64,000 nt of DNA from Melitaea cinxia. Its lineage: Eukaryota > Arthropoda > Insecta > Lepidoptera > Nymphalidae. The notes below the pieces were generated by a model that was not told where the DNA came from, ran no database searches, and worked only from the letters and a program-made list of their open reading frames with translations. Shown piece by piece: positions 59,121 to 64,000 of the stretch. How positions within the stretch are numbered: the first letter of the stretch is position 1; each line of letters starts with the position of its first letter. The DNA is taken from assembly GCF_905220565.1 (NCBI RefSeq), contig NC_059405.1:15888081-15952080 (forward strand). The letters run 5' to 3'. Made by a program: the position numbers and the translations under genes.

Positions 59121-59614
59121 CTCTTTACTAGAATGTTGATTTTTTTTTAAATTTTGAAATAATTGTACAATCACAATTAGTGATTTGATATTATTTTTAC
59201 ATCTTTCAGATTTTTTCAATTTGTAATTTGGGAAATAACCTTGTTGATAGCTGGCAACACCGACTTAGAATAATTGCGCCGTCATGGGGGTTACGAGTTA
59301 CTAAACGTGGTTTTATCGCTTAAACCCGTAACTCTGTGGTAAAAAATAAATAGTACAGATAAAATATTATAGCCTCGGCATAACTTGGTGAAACCCTTAT
59401 TTACTTAAGATCTAGGTTTTTTGCAGATCTTATAATGGTTGGATATTGTTCTTGCAAATTTTTTCAGCAGAATCTACATTGTTGAGACAGTAGGTACCTT
59501 TAAAGTATAGATACTGGTATAAAGATATTAGATATTCTTAATACTTTTGTTCCATACTAACATTATAAAAGTGTCGAGTAGCTAACTGCTAATTATTCAA
59601 ATTTTATGACTACG

Positions 59615-59930
59615 AATTCAATTATATCGACATGTAATATAACGTATAAAGTAGATGGAAAATAATAATAATAAGTCAAGTATATACGCAATATCAAAGA
59701 TTACTCAAAAAGTTATTATCAGATCTCGATTAAATTTCAATGCGACCACAAAATAACACGTTACGATTTAAAAAAGAATTATCGAAATCGGTCCACCCAG
59801 TTAAAAGTTGGGAGGAATACAACGTAGATCGACGATAAAATAGTTAAGAAAATGCGAATTATTAGCGATAACTCGAAAAGTACTCGTTAGATCTCAATTA
59901 AACTTAAATGGGGCCACATGACACGCACCA
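59615..59930 (+). mobile_element. AACCGACTTC-family element, copy 10 (internal, degenerate)
   Basis: Shows both internal half-units (caaagattactcaaaaagtt; tacaacgtagatcgacgata) and ends at cacgcaccacctattca. Both termini are lost. Confidence 0.6.
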
Positions 59931-60043
59931 CCTATTCATTGAATACAATATTATGTGTCTAAACGAGATTATATTTAGTTTTCGTGTACTAACAATAGGT
60001 TTTCTTACTTAACTTTGTAAGGTTTCATTTATCTAAAATTTTT

Positions 60044-60127
60044 GGGTTATCCCACGTGACATTGGCGAAATCGACAGTGCCCCTTGGCACAACTGAAAGC
60101 CATAAGCCCAAGAATAATAATAATAAA
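60044..60127 (+). mobile_element. LINE 3' tail fragment
   Basis: A short segment with cagtgccccttggcacaact followed by a (AAT)n tract. The format, a unique 3' end plus simple repeat, suggests a severely 5'-truncated non-LTR element. Family not assigned. Confidence 0.35.
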
Positions 60128-60542
60128 TTTTTGGATCTTTTGTCGTCTGATTAATAATCATTTTTATTTATATAGTTTTTGATTTATTTTAGCCGTGCTA
60201 GCAAAGAACCATCGCACGGCAATCAGAATTGTTCCGAAGTACTTATAACATATTAACATTCGCCATCCTGCCAAGCAGTACGGCGGATTACGTCGATCTT
60301 ACTTATTCACAGAAGAAGCTCAACAGTAGAACATTTACCGGATGGCTTTATCCAGAAGTCACAAGGGCTATAAAAAACAACTCGCTCGGATTACACATAG
60401 CTTAACGGTACCTATAAATATCAGGGACATCATTTAATAAAGCCTAAGCCTAATGATCTTCTAATCAAGATATCACAATAGTTTAATATATACTTAAAAT
60501 GTAGTGCTAATAAAAAAAATAACATTTAACTAATTTGTACAT

Positions 60543-60845
60543 TACCTCTCTTCCCGTGGGTGTCGTAAGAGGCGACTAAGGGATAACAAGGTTCCACAAC
60601 CACCTTGGAACTTAAGAAGCCGACCGATGGCGGGATAACCATCCAACTGCTGGCTTTGAAATACACAGGCCGAAGACGGGCAGCAGCGTCTTCGGTGCGA
60701 CAAAGCCAGTACTGCGGTCACCAACTCGCCTGCCCAGCGTGGTGACTATGGGCAAAACACATGAGTTCACGTTATTTTTGGCGTAAACTTGTGGAGGCCT
60801 ATGTCCAGCAGTGGACTGTATAGGCTGTAATGATGATGATGATGA
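60543..60845 (-). repeat. gtccactgctggacatagg-family repeat, copy
   Basis: Reverse-oriented unit from ctcttcccgtgggtgtcgta to ataggctgtaatgatgatga. Confidence 0.7.
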
Positions 60846-60916
60846 ATTTGTACATTGAAGACACGTTGAAAAAATTTTGAAAAGCACTCTATAATCAATA
60901 GTAAAGCTTATTTTTT

Positions 60917-61068
60917 TGAAGTAAGACTTCTTTACGCACGCTTGACTTGTGGAGTAAGCTGGTGAATGCGTTACGAGAGCATTACGAAAAATGTGATCGG
61001 GGTAGACGAACGGAGTAAGAGAGAGAAATGAAAGCACACATTTTGTTTCTCTCTTTCTCTCATAGCCA
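60917..61068 (-). mobile_element. GAAGTAAAACTT MITE, copy 7 (truncated)
   Basis: Left end gaagtaagacttctttacgc, then the reverse-oriented body. It runs into a gtccactgctggacatagg-family fragment. Confidence 0.65.
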
Positions 61069-61148
61069 GCTCATCATTTCAGCCTTACAGTCCACTGCTG
61101 GACATAGGCCTCCACAAGTTCGCACCTGAAATGGCCTAAACTCATGTG
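61068..61148 (+). repeat. gtccactgctggacatagg-family fragment
   Basis: The first 80 bp of the family, placed next to the truncated MITE ending near 61068. Confidence 0.5.
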
Positions 61149-61185
61149 TGTTGTATATATTTTATAATAGTTTTTTTTTTTTATC

Positions 61186-61378
61186 CAACTCAGTCTCGGC
61201 AGTCGGCACACAAGCGTCCGGCTGACCTGATGGTAAGCGATTATCGTAGCTTATAGACGCTTGCAACACCAGGAGCATCGCAAGCGCGTTGCCGTTCCTA
61301 CCTCCGACAGGAGCAGAGACAGGACTCCCCAGGAGCTCTGGTCACCTTACTCACGCCAAGAACACAACACTGCTTGAG
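61186..61378 (+). repeat. gtaagcgattaccgtagc-family repeat
   Basis: caagcgtccggctgacctga, taagcgattatcgtagctta, and acacaacactgcttgagag. Confidence 0.6.
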
Positions 61379-63224
61379 AGAAAAAAGTAATGAGAGAATT
61401 AGAAGCGAAGAGTTCATATAAAACTTTTGATGGTAGTTAGAAAGTTGAGTGGCCGTTATTATAAATTTTTACGATTATAATAATATCCAAAATTTTTGGG
61501 TTAAGTTACAAGATTATTCAGTTTAAAAAGATTATTAACGATTGGTACTACGCCACACTCATCCATCAATCAAATAATTAATTTAATCATCATCCATTGT
61601 CATCATCAAGTCATTGAGTTATTGAATCGAAACTTTTCCGAAACTTGCAGATATATTCACCATGTTTTTTTTTTGTACACGAAATTTAGACATTTACTAC
61701 AAGTTTACTAGTTCTAAAATTAAAATAGACTTTATCGAAAGATAATTTCATTAAACGTTTAATTCACTACACCGCCATTTTTATTATTTAACTAGTTACT
61801 GAGACTAATGTACGAAAAAAAAAATCTCACATCTAATTAACACTTTAATTATGTACATATATTTGATCATTTCTTGGATAAGAGATTCCATTAATTTTAT
61901 ATCGTAATCCCTTAAAAAACAGTTGCAACAAGTCATTTGCATATCCTATGAGCTAATTACTGCATCCAGATCTCTGTCTTTAAATTCTCTGCAAGCATAA
62001 TGTTTACTGAATAAAGCGACTTATTTGTATTAAAAAATATCATATCGACATATCATACTTGATATTACCCGCATAGAACTTACATACAATCTCAATAATC
62101 TGAGAACTAAGAAATATTATCTTAATCATCATGATAAGTTATGATAAGTTATTTTTGATTTTTTTTAAAGATTAAAAAAGTTCTTGAATAATTATAGTCT
62201 GTTCGAATTCATTTATGGATAACTCTGAATAATTTCGCATATTTTGTAAAACCATTTCTGAAATTCATTTAAAAACTACAATAAATAATTATTAAAAAAA
62301 AAAAAACTAATATATGTGTAACTTTGGAAAAAACGAATGTCATAATTTTTCGTACCTAATAAGAAAATAAATAATGTTAATTTGTTAGTCAGAAAAATTA
62401 ATAAATGAACAACAGATCGACAAAGATTATATCTCAGTGGCGAGACTGCAATAGGCCGAAAGTGAAGATCAACAAAAAAAACTTTCCAAATAACTTTACC
62501 GTGTCTCATCAAAAGATAAAACCTTAACTAATTATACTTACATCAAAATCACAGAAATACGTTGAGAAAATAGGTTTAAAAAAATTATTATCAAAAAGAA
62601 AATTCGCTTACATGAGAACAACATAATAAATGTAATGATACAAATATTCGCCTTTATAAGTAGGTACTTAGTTAACGGAATAGAGTATAATTAAGTGGCT
62701 TTATATATTTTAATCACTATAAAAGTTCCTATTCTCTGAAATATATTTTGATATAGGATGGTAATTTGTTATAAAGTTGTGCTCTATCGAAAGTAATATT
62801 TTTTTTTTTGCAAATTTGGTTCTTATTTTTGGGAGAACTAGTAAGCTTGGTCTCCGGGTGCTGCGTTTACTGCTTTGTTTTATAAATATCAAATTAAAAT
62901 GCATAGATTTACTAATATATTTTTTTACAAAAATACAAGAAGGCTCATAATATTTCCATTACCTCCAAAAGAAAATCCATTTACCTCCAAAATTCTTACG
63001 CCACAATTTTAACGTTTCTAATAACGTCATCGCGTCTGAAAAATTAACGAAAATAAAAAAAGTATCCTTGACATTAAAGTTCGTCTGGGGAGCGCGGTGC
63101 CGGTGGTCAGTTGTACACTTTCGCCGAACATTGCGAGGCATTTCCCCCCAAGGCCACTCAAACCTGTCCGATGCGCCCATCACGTGAACCCAGGGCTGCC
63201 ATTACTTAATTAACTCTTGAACAA
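61379..63224. other. Gene-free AT-rich stretch with a GC-richer patch
   Basis: Largely low-complexity AT. The patch 63080-63190 is conspicuously GC-richer and open on the minus strand (frame 62959-63183), with no recognised motif. Confidence 0.45.
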
Positions 63225-63422
63225 AAATCATGTTTGCTCGCAAAAAAAACCGACTTCGATGTACATCGACGTCAGATAGACATTGTTTGAGATAACTCAA
63301 AAATTACTCGTCAAATCAATTTAAAAAGGAATTACCCGGTAAGCACTAGCTTTCGATTTCAAAAGAATCATTGAAATAGGTCTATCCAGTAAAAAGTTAA
63401 GAGGTAACACACATTAAAAAAA
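63225..63422 (+). mobile_element. AACCGACTTC-family element, copy 11 (short)
   Basis: Begins tttgctcgcaaaaaaaaccg and contains one decayed half-unit ending ccagtaaaaagttaag. Confidence 0.6.
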
Positions 63423-63576
63423 AGTGTTTGTGTACTTCTTTGGCTAGCTAACTTCACGTTCCTAACTTCTTCGTTGACTAGCTAGCCTCAGGTTTTTTGT
63501 GCCGTGCGCGCGCATCATAAAAATTTACTCTCATAGTTTTTCCCTACCACGCCAAAAGAAGTATAACTTCAAAACT
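63421..63576 (-). mobile_element. GAAGTTATACTTC element, copy 3
   Basis: Reverse orientation: ggctagctaacttcacgttc through taaaaatttactctcat, ending gaagtataacttc. Confidence 0.6.
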
Positions 63577-63622
63577 ACAATCGAGTAGGAAAACTCATTT
63601 TTCAGTTACAAAGATGTGGTAT

Positions 63623-63838
63623 ATATATCTAATATATAAAATTCTCGTGTCACGTTGTTAAACATTGAACTCCTCCGAAACGGCTCGACCGATTTTAATA
63701 AAATTTTGTGGGCATATCGGGTAGGTCTGAGAATCGGCCAACATCTATTTTTCATACCCCTAAGTTATAAGGGGGGGGGGGATTAAGTGGGTTAATAAGA
63801 TATATGGCAAAGAAACGTTTGCGGGGTCAGCTAGTATA
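63623..63838 (+). mobile_element. Helitron-like non-autonomous element
   Basis: taatatataaaattctcgtg start, actcctccgaaacggctcga interior, and a gcggggtcagctagt end. Confidence 0.6.
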
Positions 63839-64000
63839 TATATAAAATTACTCGCTTCTGCCCGCGACTTCTTCCGCGTGGAATAGTTACTTTGGGCTAA
63901 CGATAACTTTAGCTCGCAAATAAACTGTTTACGCAGCGCACGCAGCGGAAGTTCTCAAAATAAAAAAAACCCCGATTTTGAAACATTCTGCAATGGTGCT

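Overview
The window looks like nuclear DNA from a moth or butterfly. It is AT-rich, has intron-containing genes with GT/AG junctions, and is saturated with short interspersed repeats of the kind found in lepidopteran genomes: tRNA-derived SINEs, the family carrying the gtccactgctggacataggcc core, Helitron-like pieces ending in gctagt, TIR-bearing MITEs and non-LTR retrotransposon relics. There is no bacterial-type gene organisation.

One host protein-coding gene is clear. On the + strand, twelve exons between 27804 and 42929 join in frame into 1581 codons of a WW-PDZ-FERM scaffold protein of the FRMPD4/Preso type. The 5' coding exon(s) were not found and lie upstream of 27804, in this window or outside it. 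Exons 1-2 encode a WW domain, exons 2-3 a PDZ domain and exons 4-9 a FERM domain. Exon 10 (2.7 kb) encodes a long, disordered, proline-rich region, and exons 10-12 a helical C-terminus that resembles a focal-adhesion-targeting or vinculin-type bundle. A 2-kb AT-rich 3' UTR follows. The FERM exon 8 and the start of its intron have been amplified into a near-perfect 172-bp tandem array, nine units from 33631 to 35178. This is the most striking local structure.

The remaining sequence (1-27.8 kb, the introns, and 45-64 kb) is intergenic or intronic and repeat-rich. Elements that can be delimited include: (i) a recurrent element with AACCGACTTC/GAAGTCGGTT inverted termini and an internally duplicated body, in at least eleven full or partial copies; (ii) a MITE at 12774-13020 inserted in another repeat with a 3-bp CTG target duplication; (iii) a 146-bp-armed palindrome at 21110-21468 with a tRNA-like sequence in each arm; (iv) a 5'-truncated non-LTR retrotransposon with an open reverse transcriptase frame (50045-51784) inserted in the end of one copy of (i); (v) two relics of a retroelement-associated conserved domain (16516-16845 and about 59.0-59.1 kb); (vi) a GC-rich island with a 14-bp-stem hairpin around its stop codon (47.7-48.1 kb). 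I found no convincing new multigene system. The findings concern gene structure and mobile-element structure. Family names for repeats come from motif recognition only, without database searches.
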